From the NCBI RefSeq assembly GCF_004027225.2, contig NC_044277.2, positions 140,301,057 to 140,365,056 on the forward strand: DNA of 64,000 nucleotides, read 5' to 3'. The notes under the pieces were generated by a model that was not told the DNA's origin, made no database searches, and saw nothing but the letters and a program-made list of their open reading frames with translations. The translations under genes and the position numbers were made by a program. This DNA is from Strigops habroptila (lineage: Eukaryota; Chordata; Aves; Psittaciformes; Psittacidae). Positions 1 through 12,200 of the stretch are shown piece by piece (the stretch's first letter is position 1; every line of letters begins with the position of its first letter).

Positions 1-1631
1 GTGACCTGAAGACTGACGTGTGGAAAGATGACAGCACAGCGTGCTGCTCCCCGGAGGGGCCTGCAGTTGAGAAAGCCTGTGTTTGAGGAATGGCTTCTCT
101 TCGGAAAGTTTTGAACCCTGCATGTCACGGGAGCGTGCAGCAGTGGGCCGCACTCCACCAAGTCTGAAATAAAGTCTGCCAGAACCAAATGTCCTAGAGA
201 TGGATGTGAAGTGCTTCTATAACAGACACGTCAAGCGGTTGATCCATGCTTTGGTGCATGGAGGGAACTGCTGATGTGGATACAGCTGTGATTGCTGCTT
301 TCTGAACTTCTCGGGCTTTTTTTAAGATTCTGACAAGAGTTTGGTCACTAGTGAAGTCAATAGTGAATAATTGGCATATATTCCTAGTACCCACTGCATC
401 ATACCATGGAAGTTAGTAAGTTGGAGCTGCACTAGTATGGCAACATGTAGAGACATCCAGGGCAACAGAGTTAAGAGTTATGATATTTGTGTGACACTCC
501 AGAGTGCAAACATGGGGCCAGAAGCTGAAGGGAGCAGATCATGTACATCACTAGGACCTGGTGTAATTGAGTTACCAATTCCTGCAGTTATAACTAGGTG
601 CAAAGTATGTCACGGGTATTCCATTTAAACATGGCACCAGAGAACTAAAGTATATTTGATGGCCAAATTCGTATGTATTAGACAAGCAGCAGGGTGGAGT
701 TTTGGGGGATTTCTTTTTTGTTTTTTAAGAATGAACTTCCTTTAGCCATGGCCAAGTAGTGAGTAAAGGACAAAGTATTAAAATTACATCCTTTAAAAAA
801 CCCCTCATACCTTCTTATCTATCTTTCATCTTCTTAGGCTTCAGTTCTCCCTTCCTTTCCTGTTCTCTCTGACATGCAAAACCAGAACAAACTGGTTTTG
901 TTTGTTCTCTGTACTGTTATCTGAGATCAACATTATCGGCTTTGCTTCTTTCTTAGTAATCAACATAGGTACCGTGCAACATTAACTGCGCCTTGGAAGA
1001 GAAAATGCATCATCTGCCATGGATGGGTCTTGATGACCCATGTAGTCCATTCAGACTGTTCTCCTTGGTTTGACCTGTTTCTTTCTCCCCTCAAAATCAG
1101 GCAGAAGGGAAAGGTACTGAAATGTGGGAGAATATGACTGGAAAAAAATTACACCCTCTTTATCTCCTTCGGAAGTGGAAAAAAAAGATTTGGAAGCTTT
1201 ACAAATATTCTTCACATGCCATAAGTTACTGATTCCTACAGTGTATCTTTGTGTAGATCAGAAATGTAAACAAATTGCAGTTTTGTTTTTCATGTACTGC
1301 CCAACACTTAGATTGTGATAACCAAACTGCGTCCTTATTTTCACTTCTGAAAAATCACAGCACACCAGCTTTAAGACTTCTCTGGATTTAATGTGATGGA
1401 GAGAACTCTTTGTCTAAAAGGTGCCTTAATGTTTATGGATCCTCAAAACAAGCAGTTAAATTTTAATCTTACAGATAGGAACTTGGAAGAGGGTAAAAAT
1501 AGTTAAAAATCATATTTCTTGTGTATATTACATGTGTACATTATATTTCGGGGGAGAATTTTGTAGTGTTGGAATAGGAAATGGTAACAAATGCATGTGC
1601 ATGTTAATTATGTCATTTGTTTTTTCAACAG
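1..1631 (+). other. CMTM8: CMTM8 intron 2 (3' part)
   Basis: This is the stretch before the first recognisable CMTM8 exon. I see no exon in it: the upstream CMTM8 coding part (N-terminus, first two membrane segments) does not appear in any frame. It ends in a T-rich tract and a TTTTTCAACAG acceptor directly before the exon at 1632. It is AT-rich with no recognised repeat. Confidence 0.7.
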
Positions 1632-1748
1632 GGTCTGTGTTTTAATGGAAGTGCCTTCGTTTTGTACCTCATTGCTGCCATTGTAGATGCATCTTCAGTT
1701 ACCAAAGAACTGGACAGTCACAATTACAACAGCTGGGCAGCTTCTTCA
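1632..1748 (+). CDS. CMTM8: CMTM8 penultimate coding exon
   Basis: The exon has 39 whole codons in phase 0, from GLCFNG to WAASS. It is preceded by TTCAACAG and followed by the donor GTGAGT. It encodes membrane segment 3 of the MARVEL domain plus the second extracellular loop (DASSVTKELDSHNYNSWAASS region). Confidence 0.95.
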
Positions 1749-4588
1749 GTGAGTTCATTTTTTGTTTAAATCAGTTCTGTGCCCAGTAAAGTTGTATCAA
1801 AAGATGCTCACTGGAAGTGTGGGTTGAAATGTGTGTGCTCTGGATTTGGAAAATCTGCAGACTGATACAGAAGCTCACACACAAAACCTATAGGCCGCTG
1901 TAATTTAGTTTATAGTGTTTTGGCTGTGACTAGAAATTCCACCAGGAGATGACAGATCAGGAAAGGCTGTAATGTTTTTAAGACTATACTGCTTTTCCCC
2001 TCACTTGTCCCCATCTGTCACTAGCTCCCTGGCAAAGGTTATAGCCGGCATGTCAGAGTAGATGAAACAGACTGTGTGGGCACCAAGTCACTTCAGTGCA
2101 GTGAAAGTTGGGCAACTTCAAAAGCAGTTTAAACTGACTCAGCTGACTTTGCATGCATGTGGATAAGATGCATTCAGCTTTTTGTGGGCTGAGCCATATA
2201 TACAGTGCCTTCGGGAAGGTCCCGAAGTGGTATTGCTGTTTCTACAGTGATCTTCCTGTTACAGCCTCATCTTTTGATAGTCTTCTTCAGTCAGGTGAGC
2301 AATGCCTGAAAAATCATGTAACTTCCCACTGTTTTAAAACGGGTGCAAATCATTAATTAGTCTTACTACTTAGATTTGGAAATACAAAGCAGTGAGTCAA
2401 AGTAAGTGAAAAACAATCTTGTCACTTTCTAAATAGGTGAACACATTCTCTAGCTAAGTTAAGGGAGTTGTAAAAGAACTTTTTGCATGTTGTGGCAACA
2501 GCGGTCAAATGCAATTGTATACAGTAATTCCAAATTACAGCTACTTTGCTGACTGTTCATGCTTCTGCAGTTGTCCTCTCTGGACTATTTACAAATCCTG
2601 TCTTCCGTCTGAAGCTTACTGTATATGGCCATGAACACAGAGACTTGAAGAACACTTGCTATGTTGTTTTCTTGGGAATTGGATAACTACATCCCTGTCA
2701 TTTCAGAGGTGTTCAGGGTCTTCTCCCCTTGGCAGTTCGTAACTATTGATCTGTTACTCAGTCACTGCTGTTGACAGGAACTTGCTCGTTGCTAGATAAG
2801 CTTCCATGCTGATTCAGGTTTTATGTAAAATGCATGAATGCTCAGTGTCTCATGGGATGCTTGGAATCTCTTCTAATACCTCCTAATAGTGCTTATCTAA
2901 TGCACTGTCTAAATAAACTATTAAATATAAATTCCTGCTTTCTGAACCCATTAAGGGTTTCATGGGTAGACATTTGTGAGAATTTAGCAAATCCTCTATC
3001 CCCAACAGTCATTCTGTTAAAGATTTTAGATAGAGCTTTTATTTCCTAAGAAACAAAATTATTGGAGAAGACAAGTGCTACAAATTTCTATTGTAATAAG
3101 ATTTCATATCATCATCTACAGGTTTTGGTGCCACTAATTAAATTTACATTAGACAAGACTCACCAAGAACCCACTGTTGGAGGGCTTAGATTTGCTGCCT
3201 GTATGCATGCTTAGTAGTGCCCTGCTCTCAGAGCTGAAGTGCCTACCCAGGCCAATGATGGTATATAAGCAAGAAACATTGGTAGAATCATAAAATAGTT
3301 TTAGGCTGGAAGAAACCTCTGGAGCTTATCTGGTCCAACTCTCTCCCTTAAAGCAGGGCTAACTCATATAAGGCTACCACGACCTTGTCCGCTTGAGTTT
3401 TGAGTATTTCCGAGGATGGCTATTCCACAGTGCCTCTGAGCCTCTGTTGCCATGTTTGATTACTCTCACTGTGATTTCCTCCCTAATATCTGCTTGAAAT
3501 GTCCCTTCTTGTAACTTGTGTTTTTTTCTCTTGTCCTATTATTGCTCACCTCTAAGAAAAGCAGTGTTAATTCTATTTGCCGTGTCAGCTTTATTTGGTT
3601 CAGTTACCAGCACAAAACATTCTGGGATTATCGTAAGACCATTTTGAACATGGTCTATTTTGAACAGCATGTAGTGATTAACAGGAACTTAGCCACTGGC
3701 ACTGAACTGGACTTTATCAGTACCACTGAAATAGTTCACAGCTGTTCTTTGGTGTCCGTGTGCATATGCTGCATGGATTACAGATGCAGCACCACTGATA
3801 CTGCATTGTTTTAATCTTTAAACATAAAATAAATCTAGCCTGCTACAGAAGGCTTATTCTGTAACCAATTTCTGACAAAGTAGTAATATCTCAAGGGGTT
3901 GCTGTCGCTGTTGCTTGCACTGAGGAATACTTTAGTCACCAGTAGAGGACCTCTGGAATCGGCAACCTAACCGGTACTGCAGTTTGAGAACACATCTGGG
4001 CCTGCATTTGAATCCAGGTTTTCTCAGGAAACCAACCTGTTTTGACTCACAGTGTGCTATACTGAGGTACAGGTGGGCTGTAGGTAATTCCTGGAACAGA
4101 GCAGCAGTGCAGGCGTGTTAACTTGAGCTCACACTGTCCCATGGACTAACCCTCAGTCTTTACCAGCAAGTGATGTTAAAAGCAGCAAGGTTAGGATTGG
4201 TGGGAGTCCAGTCTATAAGATCCATATTGAAGCAGTACAATGTGGAGATATGAGTTGAAATATGCCATGTTCTGGCTGCTTCTAGGCCCATATTTCTATG
4301 TATAATATAAGCTTGCTTACATAGTGTGACTGAGATGGCCACACAAGTACAAGAAGGTGCAAAAGTGCCATTTTACTGAGCCTGCTGTTTTCCTTTTTCC
4401 AAATCCATAACTATTGCCTTTTTTTTCTTTTTTGTTATAGAAATGACAGTGCTCTCAAATATATATTTTTTCCTAATATGTATTTTTTTCCCTTCTCTCT
4501 ACAGTTCTTTGCCTTTGTGGTTACCTCCTGCTATGCTGGAAATACGTATTTTAGCTTTATATCTTGGCGATCACGAACTTTGCAGTAA
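1632..4588 (+). CDS. CMTM8: CMTM8, 3' portion (last two coding exons)
   Basis: The gene encodes CKLF-like MARVEL transmembrane domain protein 8, a four-pass membrane protein; in mammals it promotes internalisation of EGFR and dampens its signalling. Two exons are visible, 1632-1748 and 4505-4588, joined in phase 0 by GT-AG splice sites. Together they give the last 66 residues; human CMTM8 has 173. The first exon starts GLCFNGSAFVLYL and covers membrane segment 3 and the loop ending NSWAASS. The second starts FFAFVV, covers segment 4 and ends SWRSRTLQ followed by TAA. These strings are nearly the same as the human C-terminus, which separates CMTM8 from its paralogs. The earlier exons lie outside the window. 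The next gene on the same strand is CMTM7, about 4 kb downstream. Confidence 0.95.
1749..4504 (+). other. CMTM8: CMTM8 last intron
   Basis: The intron is 2,756 bases, bounded by GTGAGT and a long pyrimidine tract ending CTCTCTACAG. It carries one degraded CR1 fragment (3284-3556). Nothing else is recognisable; the short open frames inside have no family resemblance. Confidence 0.9.
3284..3556 (-). mobile_element. CR1 LINE 3' fragment (degraded)
   Basis: It begins with AGAATCATAAAATAG, the reverse complement of the CR1 terminal octamers. It continues with the conserved GGCTGGAAGAAACCTCTGG and GGTCCAACTC blocks, then the region complementary to the end of ORF2. Many mismatches and small gaps point to an old copy. 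It is inserted antisense in the last CMTM8 intron. Confidence 0.85.
4505..4588 (+). CDS. CMTM8: CMTM8 terminal coding exon
   Basis: The exon has 27 codons plus TAA (4586-4588), opening FFAFVVTSCYAGNTYF and ending WRSRTLQ. It encodes membrane segment 4 and the short cytosolic tail with basic residues. The acceptor is CTCTCTACAG and the phase is 0. Confidence 0.95.
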   Translation, partial: FFAFVVTSCYAGNTYFSFISWRSRTLQ

Positions 4589-4856
4589 CTATTTTGTTAC
4601 AATGAATTCTGTAGTATAAAATATTTTGAGGATTATACTCTTGACAAAAGCTTGGAAGAGGGATGCGGTCTTTTTGAACATTTCTGTTAGAATTGACACT
4701 ATATTCTTTGACATTAAATGATTATTTGTAATCCAATACCATCTTTAGAGACATCTAACACCATCTTTGTATTGTATAGTAAAATTTCTTACTGCTTCTT
4801 TTAAAATTAACATGGTATTTTTCTAGACATTGTATAGATGTTGTTACTAAACCTTT

Positions 4857-4862
4857 AATAAA
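4857..4862 (+). promoter_or_regulatory. CMTM8: poly(A) signal AATAAA, CMTM8 (proximal)
   Basis: AATAAA lies 269 bases after the CMTM8 stop, in TTTAATAAATCTT context, with T-rich and TG-containing sequence downstream. It is a plausible proximal cleavage signal. Confidence 0.55.
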
Positions 4863-5026
4863 TCTTACTCCATGAATGTGCCAATTTTGTAAATGTAGCT
4901 TTTAAAATGTTACAGATATACTTTTGATACAGAATGCTACAAATTGAAACTAAGATATGGATACTGTCGTGTTATTATGTATAAAAACTGACATTGTGCA
5001 GAAAAAAACCTACCCAAAACTCTAAA

Positions 5027-5040
5027 AATAAATAAATAAA
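5027..5040 (+). promoter_or_regulatory. CMTM8: clustered poly(A) signals, CMTM8 (distal)
   Basis: Three overlapping AATAAA hexamers occur at 5027, 5031 and 5035, followed by GTGCATGTTTT (GU-rich). This is the stronger candidate for the end of the CMTM8 transcript. Confidence 0.6.
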
Positions 5041-5060
5041 TGACCCAACTGTGCATGTTT

Positions 5061-8000
5061 TATAAACTGGGAGTAGAAGGCTTTTTAAAATTCTTTTTCA
5101 TAGTGAAATATACGCTACTAAGAATTCTGATGAACCCTTCAGTTTGCAAATTCTAACAGCTTCTCACAGTCATGAGATTGCTTTTGGAACATGTTAGTTT
5201 AGGCCTGAAGCTTGCTGAAGGAATGTTGTGCCTGAAACACATTATCTTAACAGGTTTCTCAAATCCAGCAGGCTCCAAGGCTTAAGTCTAGACAACGGCC
5301 CCTTGGTGCTCATTGTTTAACCTACTGAAAATATGACAAAACACCTGCAGAAGGTAATACATTTTGTTTCTCAGGGGACTGTGTTTCTTTTCTTTTCTCC
5401 TCACATTAGGCCATTAATCTGTCCTAATTAAAATCTGAGCTTCTAAATCCTATTAAATGATACAAAGATTAAATCCATAGAAGAACTGTCATGATGCCAG
5501 CGCTAGAAACAAAGAATTTCCTCCCTCCTTTCTGTCTACTGGCGTCATCTGTGAGTTAGTTTAACAAATGAAGTTTTTAATTTCATGCTCGTATTTAAAT
5601 ACCTTTGAGTCAAGCAAAAGTATGACAGAAGATTATTACTTTCAAAACAGATACCTTTGAAAATTACTTTCAAATACAAATTACCTAAGGATTTTTTTTT
5701 TTCTCCAGGAATTACGCGGAGAATGTAAGGTCATGATTATTTGGCGATATTATGTGAAGTTTTCCTCATGTAAAACTATTGGTGAATCTTTTATTCCTGG
5801 ATTAAGAAGATTTGGACTCTTTCCAGTCTTCAAAAACTTAGTTGGACAATTATATATGGTAGTAGAGAAATCTTACTGCTTAAAAGAACTTTATTTCTCC
5901 CTGTAACTAAATGGTGTGTGCTTACTTACGTGTGTGCCCTGCAGGAAAGAAGACATATCAACAGCCAGCTAATTCTGTACTCAATCACATTGTTTTGTTC
6001 TTGATTATCTGTCAGAGTCACAGGATTTCAGTGTAAGGGAAGCCAAGACATTATTTAAAACCCTATATTTGTTTGCAGCTTGCATCTGGCCTGCACAACA
6101 AAGGTCAGGCTGTCTGCTGCCTGCTAAAATTATCCAGCTGTGAGAAGAAAGAAGGGCTACCAACTATGCATTTTATCTACACAGATAAAATGTGTCATTA
6201 AAATCCTGTATGCTCTTTTCCATTGCTGGAAAAAAATCAAAGGCATAAAAATGATCCAAATGTCAACTGATAAAATGTGACTAGAAATATAGCTGGAATT
6301 AAAATCTCATCAGGAATAATGCTTTAGTAGTAATAAAAATTCTTTCTTAAATGATATTTGATGTACCTATTTTAAGTCCGAAGAATGTGACTATGTTTGC
6401 ACAAACCTTTCATGATTTGTGGTAACTGCCATGGTCTGGTCTAAAGTCATAACCCAGATGACATTTGTGGATAAAGGTAGTAAAAGGGAGTAGAGCTAAG
6501 AGGGAGTAATATGTTTCATCCAGTTTACCAAAAACTGTCATGGAAACTGTGTGCTACATGTCAGAATAAACCCATTAATGAAGGACAAACCCATGTTATT
6601 ACCAGATAAGGAATGATTCTGAAAAAATACCTACCTCCTCTCTGAGTCTTCAGTACTCATCCTCAAGGGAAGATGTGCTGGTTTTGTTTTTGCAAACCAT
6701 AACTTACCTACTTACCTGCCTTGCTCTTTGCTTTTAGAAAGATATATGTTCTTTCTTATCTCTCTCACTTCTCATCAGTTGCCCAGGTACCAACAGGCTG
6801 TTTTTCACCTGTTCTGAATATCTAGTTAAAATTGGAGGAATCCGTACAAGCTGAGAATTACTTCTAAGTTTGCTCCTCCTATTTCAGGCCTGAAGAAAGG
6901 CATAAGCACCAAAAAGGTTATGTGTTTCTTCAGTGCATTACTCTTAAATACTGACTTGCAAACTATGACTTTTGCATTTGTATATTCTAATATTGATAAA
7001 GGAGATAAGCTAGCTGTGGTTTATCATATAACAAAACAAGATTTGTGGCTGAAGGCATTGCTCAGTGTTCATAAGATTGAAAGAAGCCTTATTAAAAAGA
7101 ACAACTGGTAAGTGATGTAATCATTAGTGAAATTCTTAATACAGATATCGAGGAGAATAAACAAAATGCTAATCAATTTGTAAAATGAAGAGATTTGACA
7201 TTAACTTGTTTCAGACAAACAGCCTCTGAAAAATTGAAGTCAGATACTTGATGTCAACTTATGGCCATCAAATTTCATTTATTAAGGAGTTGTCAGTACC
7301 TTTTATCATCATATGTGATGCACTAAGCATGAAGTAAATAGCAGGAGAACTGTAATAAAACTTCAACATCAGCTGTGTTTTAGACTGACTTTGTGACAGT
7401 AGTTTACAGAAGACTTCTGGGTAGCAAACGACTGTTACTCTACTTGTATTACTTTAAAGGTATTTCTGTTTCACTGGGCAGAACTCGGATTAGCAGGGCC
7501 CCAGTCATATGCGTACTTTCAAAAGAAGTTAAGAACTAAAGAAGCTGAATCAGCGTGTAAGAAAAATATATCTTAATAGGAAGTACAGAAGTTTCTAGAA
7601 CCTTCCTCTACAGGGCTTGCAAAAAAATCATGTAAGTGTGCATGCTTCTGAACTTGAACTGTAAGAAGAAGAACAAACCAAACCCCTCTTTCTCAGCAGC
7701 TAGCATTTTACTCTTGTGGAGATTGACAGTGTTGTAGCTTTGATTATCTAATGACATGACATAAAATTTGGTGAGATGCGTAATATCTTTTATTGCAACT
7801 ACTAGCAGGCTTAATAGAAGTCCAAAACTATGTTCTGCTTAGTTGATTACAGACCATTGCCCACACTGGCAAACGCTGTCTTGCTCATTGTAAATTACTT
7901 ATGCTAGTCCCTTATTTGTGTTGGAGATCATCTGAAATTATCTGTCTTCCCTCATAAGACAATGTAATTTGCTGAAGGAGCTATTAAATACTAAATCGGA

Positions 8001-8200
8001 ACAGAATGTGCATCCTAACTGCAGACCGGAACAGGAGAAGCTGGGTTACTACTTTAATAAGTATAACAGCAGCACATGCCCAGCTCGGAGGCCTGCTATT
8101 ACCTCACTTGTAAAAAAGCAAAACAAGTTATTTTTAAACTTGAGGAAATGTATAGCTTCCTTTGCTGAGTTTTGTTAGCATCTCTGCATTATTTAATTCA
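5061..8200. other. intergenic spacer CMTM8-CMTM7
   Basis: The spacer is about 3.1 kb of AT-rich sequence between the CMTM8 poly(A) signals and the CMTM7 promoter region. I see no exon and no recognised transposon. The one structure I can point to is the inverted repeat at 6169-6192. Confidence 0.7.
6169..6192. repeat. 10-bp perfect inverted repeat, 4-nt loop
   Basis: CATTTTATCT, a 4-base spacer ACAC, then the exact reverse complement AGATAAAATG. The next outer pairs are G-T and T-G wobbles, so an RNA hairpin could extend slightly. It lies in the CMTM8-CMTM7 spacer. AT-rich arms of this length can arise by chance. Confidence 0.8.
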
Positions 8201-8205
8201 AACAC

Positions 8206-9280
8206 TGGGGCTGAGCCATTGGGACAGTCGTTACAGTTTTGCCTGTTGCTGCCTATTTAATGCGGATGTTTTATATTTTACGAGATCATGAATCAGACGG
8301 TTTGAGGCTTTTGTTGTTGTTGAGAATAAACGTCGTGTGGGAAGAGGCCGTTTGCAGCTGTGCCTCCACCGTGAAGCGCCGGAGCAGCTCCCCTCCGAGA
8401 ACATCGCCGACAAACTTTGACACGCCGAGGGGTCTTCCACCGTTCGAGTAAAGCTACTGTGGCGGCCGGGTCGGTGCGGAGCTCCCCCCCCCGGCGGCCA
8501 CACGATGTACGCAGAGCCGTCTCTCTGCCGGCTTGCAAACGTTCGCTCCGGCCTCTCTTTTTGTGTTACCCAGCTGCAAACGGGGACGGCCCGGAAAGGT
8601 GCAGGGTGAGGAGTGTGAGGCCGGGGCCGTCCCTCGCCCGCCGGAGCGGGGCTCCCGCTCCCAGCCGCCGCGCTGCGCCCCGCGCCCCGCTTCTCCTGCG
8701 GCGGCGTCTCCCCCGCGGGCACCCCCACGACTTTTCCTCGCCCTCCCGCCCCGTGGCCCCCGCCCCGCGGCCGCGCCAGGCGGGGAGCGAGGGGAGGTGC
8801 TGCGCTCCGCCCGGCCCCTGCTAGCCCCGCCGCCCGCCCCTCGCCGGCCCGTCCCGTCTCCCTGTCCCGGGCCGGGCAGCGGCGAGGGGAGCGCGGGAGG
8901 GAGCCATGTCTCACGGGGCGCGAGTGATCCGAACCGGCGTGAGCAGCGCGGGGCCCGCTGCCCCGCCGGCCTCCACCGCCGCCTCCTCCTCAGCGGGCTC
9001 GGACGCGGAGCTCATGGACGGCGCCTATTTCCGCTCCTGCGCCGGCATACTGAAGGTGGCCCAGATGGTAAGGGGCGAGCGGGGCCGGGGGCGGCCGTTG
9101 GGACCCTCGGCCGGGCGTCACGCTGTTCCGTGCCGGGCGTTCCTTGTGGCGGCGGCTGTGGGGAGCGCCGTCGGGGCGAGCGGGGGTCTGCTCGTTGCCG
9201 CTTTGGCCGCCGCGCTTTTGCCTCTAGCTGCTCGCAGGAAGAAGGGAAATCCAGGTTCCCCTGGCAAAACGAAGCGTTAA
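8206..9280 (+). promoter_or_regulatory. CMTM7: CMTM7 promoter region and CpG island
   Basis: The sequence changes from AT-rich to strongly GC- and CpG-rich at about 8330 and stays so to about 9280, around CMTM7 exon 1. An inverted CCAAT box (CCATTGG, 8216-8222) lies upstream. Several GC boxes in inverted form are visible, such as CCCGCCCC near 8758 and GCCCGCCCC at 8832-8840. There is no clear TATA box at the usual distance from the start codon, so a dispersed CpG-island promoter is likely. The transcription start cannot be placed from sequence. Confidence 0.8.
8906..9067 (+). CDS. CMTM7: CMTM7 coding exon 1
   Basis: The exon has 54 codons from [11 protein letters not shown] to LKVAQM, then the donor GTAAGG in phase 0. 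It encodes a low-complexity Ala/Ser/Pro N-terminal tail and the start of membrane segment 1. The ATG has a GCC just before it (G at -3). Human CMTM7 also opens MSHGA and breaks its first exon at LLKVAQM. Confidence 0.95.
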
Positions 9281-12200
9281 GGTCTGTCAGAAGCCGCCTT
9301 TGCGTCTTCCCAAGGCAGCAACGCGTTCAGACAAAGCCATGTGAGCCCAGAGTGACACCGCTTGCTCGAAGCACCGAGTGGTGTTACCTTGATAATAGTA
9401 GCTGATGGCGGTGGTGAGTATTAACAACTTTTTGCCGTTAGTAATAATGGTAACATCGTGATGCGAAGGCACATCGTGCTCCAGTGGAACACCTCATTCC
9501 CTAGCATGGGTGAGCTTGTGGAAGGAAGTGGGGCCAAGTGCCAGCACCAGCATGGTCTGGTAAAAGGGTGGGCACCGCGGCTGAGGTATTAGGCTGAGGT
9601 GGGCACCACTAGTCCAGCAGGCTCCATGCCCTGTCTGTCAGAGACCCCCAGGTAGTGACTCAGGGAGGGATGTGGGAGATGTATGGCTGAAAAGCAGAAA
9701 TCCAAAAGAAATGGATAGTGGAGTGCCGCCAGTTAAGGCATCGAGCTGATGCCTTAACTTGACTCAGTGCAGGATATTTTTCTATATCCATATGCAAAGA
9801 GGATTAAGAGATGGATAAGCTCTTTCTCATTTCTGTGGCACATAATTGTCTGCAGAGTGATTTGGCAGCTTAATTACAGTAATGGCAGTGAATAATGGCT
9901 AGGAAAGAGCATGTAAGACAACGTGTAGCGATACCTCCTCACATACATTCTCATCCTTCAAAAGTAGTAGTACTTTGGCAACATTTTCTACTGGAGTTGT
10001 TGCCTTTGTTTTTTATAAACCCCAGTACCTGTTTTCCCCTCTGCCTTTATTTGTCCAGTCATTTTTTTAAACTTGTGTAACTTATTAGCATCCAGGCTCC
10101 TAAATTGACATTAGAAGTTAGAAATCATATTGTTCTAGGTTACTGTGGAATAATATCAGATCATAAAGTTTCTCTTTAAAAGCTGCCCAGTTTCTTCCAG
10201 TTCATTAACGGCCATCAGCTGCCCTTAGAAATGAGCCTGGAGTATCTTTTCAGGAGACAAATTACATTCTTTTGAGCGTGTGTCCTCATTGCAAATGAAC
10301 ATGTAGTCCTGAAAGGGTAGACTTGTGCTTTGCTGATGAGCTAGAAGTCTATTTACCCTTTTGCTTTCACCACCGTGGAAAGAACAGTTCCTTTCATGGG
10401 CTAGAAATACCTAGTCCTCCCTGCTCTCCACCCTGCTGTGGTGTCACTGCAGCTATGACCTGTGACACAGCTAGCACAGGCATGTATATTTGTGCTGAAA
10501 TTTCAGGTTTTGGTACACATATGAAGTGTGTCTATAGATATTTTTTCTATACTGCATGTAAATCTATGTAATTTTGTGTAATACTTCACATACTTCACAT
10601 AAAGTCATATTTTATCAATGCTGTTCAATATAAATTCATCAGACTTTAAGCTAGCAGCCTTCTGTGGTAACTTTAATAGGAGTTAAAATAACATAAATTA
10701 GTTTCCTTTAGGACTTTTTCAGCTTCACCTTCCTACATTTTTCTGCTTTCCAGCTTGCCTGTAAATAGTGTCACTAGGAGTTACCTCAGGTATCTAAGGA
10801 ACTTTGGGCAAATTAACTTATGGTATCACAATAGTGTCCTCTTCTCAAATAATTCACTAAGAAAACTAAACATTTGTGCTGCAGTATGTAGAAATAACCA
10901 GGACAGGTTAGTTCCAGATTAACTCCTGCACCTGATAAAATACGTAGGGATAAATATTTTCACATTTCTCCTTTATCTCTTCTCAGACAGTATTTCCACT
11001 GTATCCATGGGTCCATTTGTATTAGCATTCAGTTCTTCTAGTGTTTGCAGTATCTTTCTTTAAAAAGAATTCTTTATGCTAAATCTATAAACATTCCTGC
11101 AGTAATGCTAATGTGGCTGGTGGCACTGCACTCTTACAAGAAGGAGAACCATTATGCTGGCAGAGGACAATAGTAAAGTCTTTTGGGTTAGACATACATC
11201 ACGTTAAACTGCATACTGGGCCTCTGAATGGCTGTAGCTATGAAGAGGGAGCGTTACTGCTTCTGTTTTCTCTTTCTTCCTCAATCCTTTGACCAAGAAG
11301 GATATGAGAGAGAACAAGAAAGAAACATTTCATCATTTACTGTAATATTAAGGGCTCTTTGCAGTGCTTGCAAGCTAAAAAAATTTGATTGTATGTGTAT
11401 GTGCATGAAATAATTCTAATAGATGACAACAATATGTTATGGAAATTACACAAAGGAAATGGAAAATACAGCTGTTGTTCTGTAAGAAAGATCATAAGTC
11501 AAGGACTAAAACTCAGCAGTCCTGGACAAGATGAAGAGATGGTGCAATGATCTGGTGATTACTGAGTTCTTGCTAGTATCTAAATGTTACCAATGCTTTC
11601 TCTTCAAATGCTGGGTGCTGTGGTGTCTAACATAGAATGAAATTAGGAAGTAAAACATGTTTCTTGCCTAAGCCTACACAAATTCCAGTTTTGTTGTGGT
11701 TTGGTTTGGTTTGGTTTTTGGTAAAGAATTTCTTTAACCTTGCAGACATGCATTTTATGCATTGAATGCCTGGGTTTCTAATGCTTTGGAGTGGTCTGTA
11801 AATATTTTGAAGATAAAATGGAGGAGAAAGCATAGTTCTGTGAGTTGTGTATTTCACGTGGCAGTAAGATAGTTTGAAGCTGTATTACTAGTGTTAGTAG
11901 GGGCTCCATTTTCAAACTCCCGTCTGAACTGACACTCTGGTTTTAACAGGAAGTTAAGAAGTATCTTCAACATCTAACCCACTTCTGCTGGTTTAACTTG
12001 ATGGTGATTAATGTAGCTTTTGCCTTGTCTTCTTTTTTTTTCTCTCCCCACCTTGTTTTCTCTCTTCCCCCCCCCCCCTCCCCCCCCTTATTTTTTTGTT
12101 TTTGCAGCTTTGCTAAGGTCTCCTATTCATGGGGATACATGCAGGATCCCATTGTGGTCACCTGGGTTCTGTAGCACCAGTGTACTAAGTGTGTGAGTGG

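Larger units (their letters stand above)
4589..5060 (+). other. CMTM8: CMTM8 3' UTR (probable)
   Basis: This is AT-rich sequence directly after the CMTM8 stop, with one poly(A) signal at 4857-4862 and a run of overlapping signals at 5027-5040. The cleavage site cannot be placed exactly, so the 3' end is an estimate. Confidence 0.7.

Noticed and set aside
8533-9405. 290-codon plus-strand open frame and overlapping frames (8417-8824, 8914-8231 minus)
   Set aside because: It lies in the CpG island where stops are rare, starts at TTG, is Arg/Pro/Ala-rich and matches no family. CMTM7 exon 1 uses another frame.
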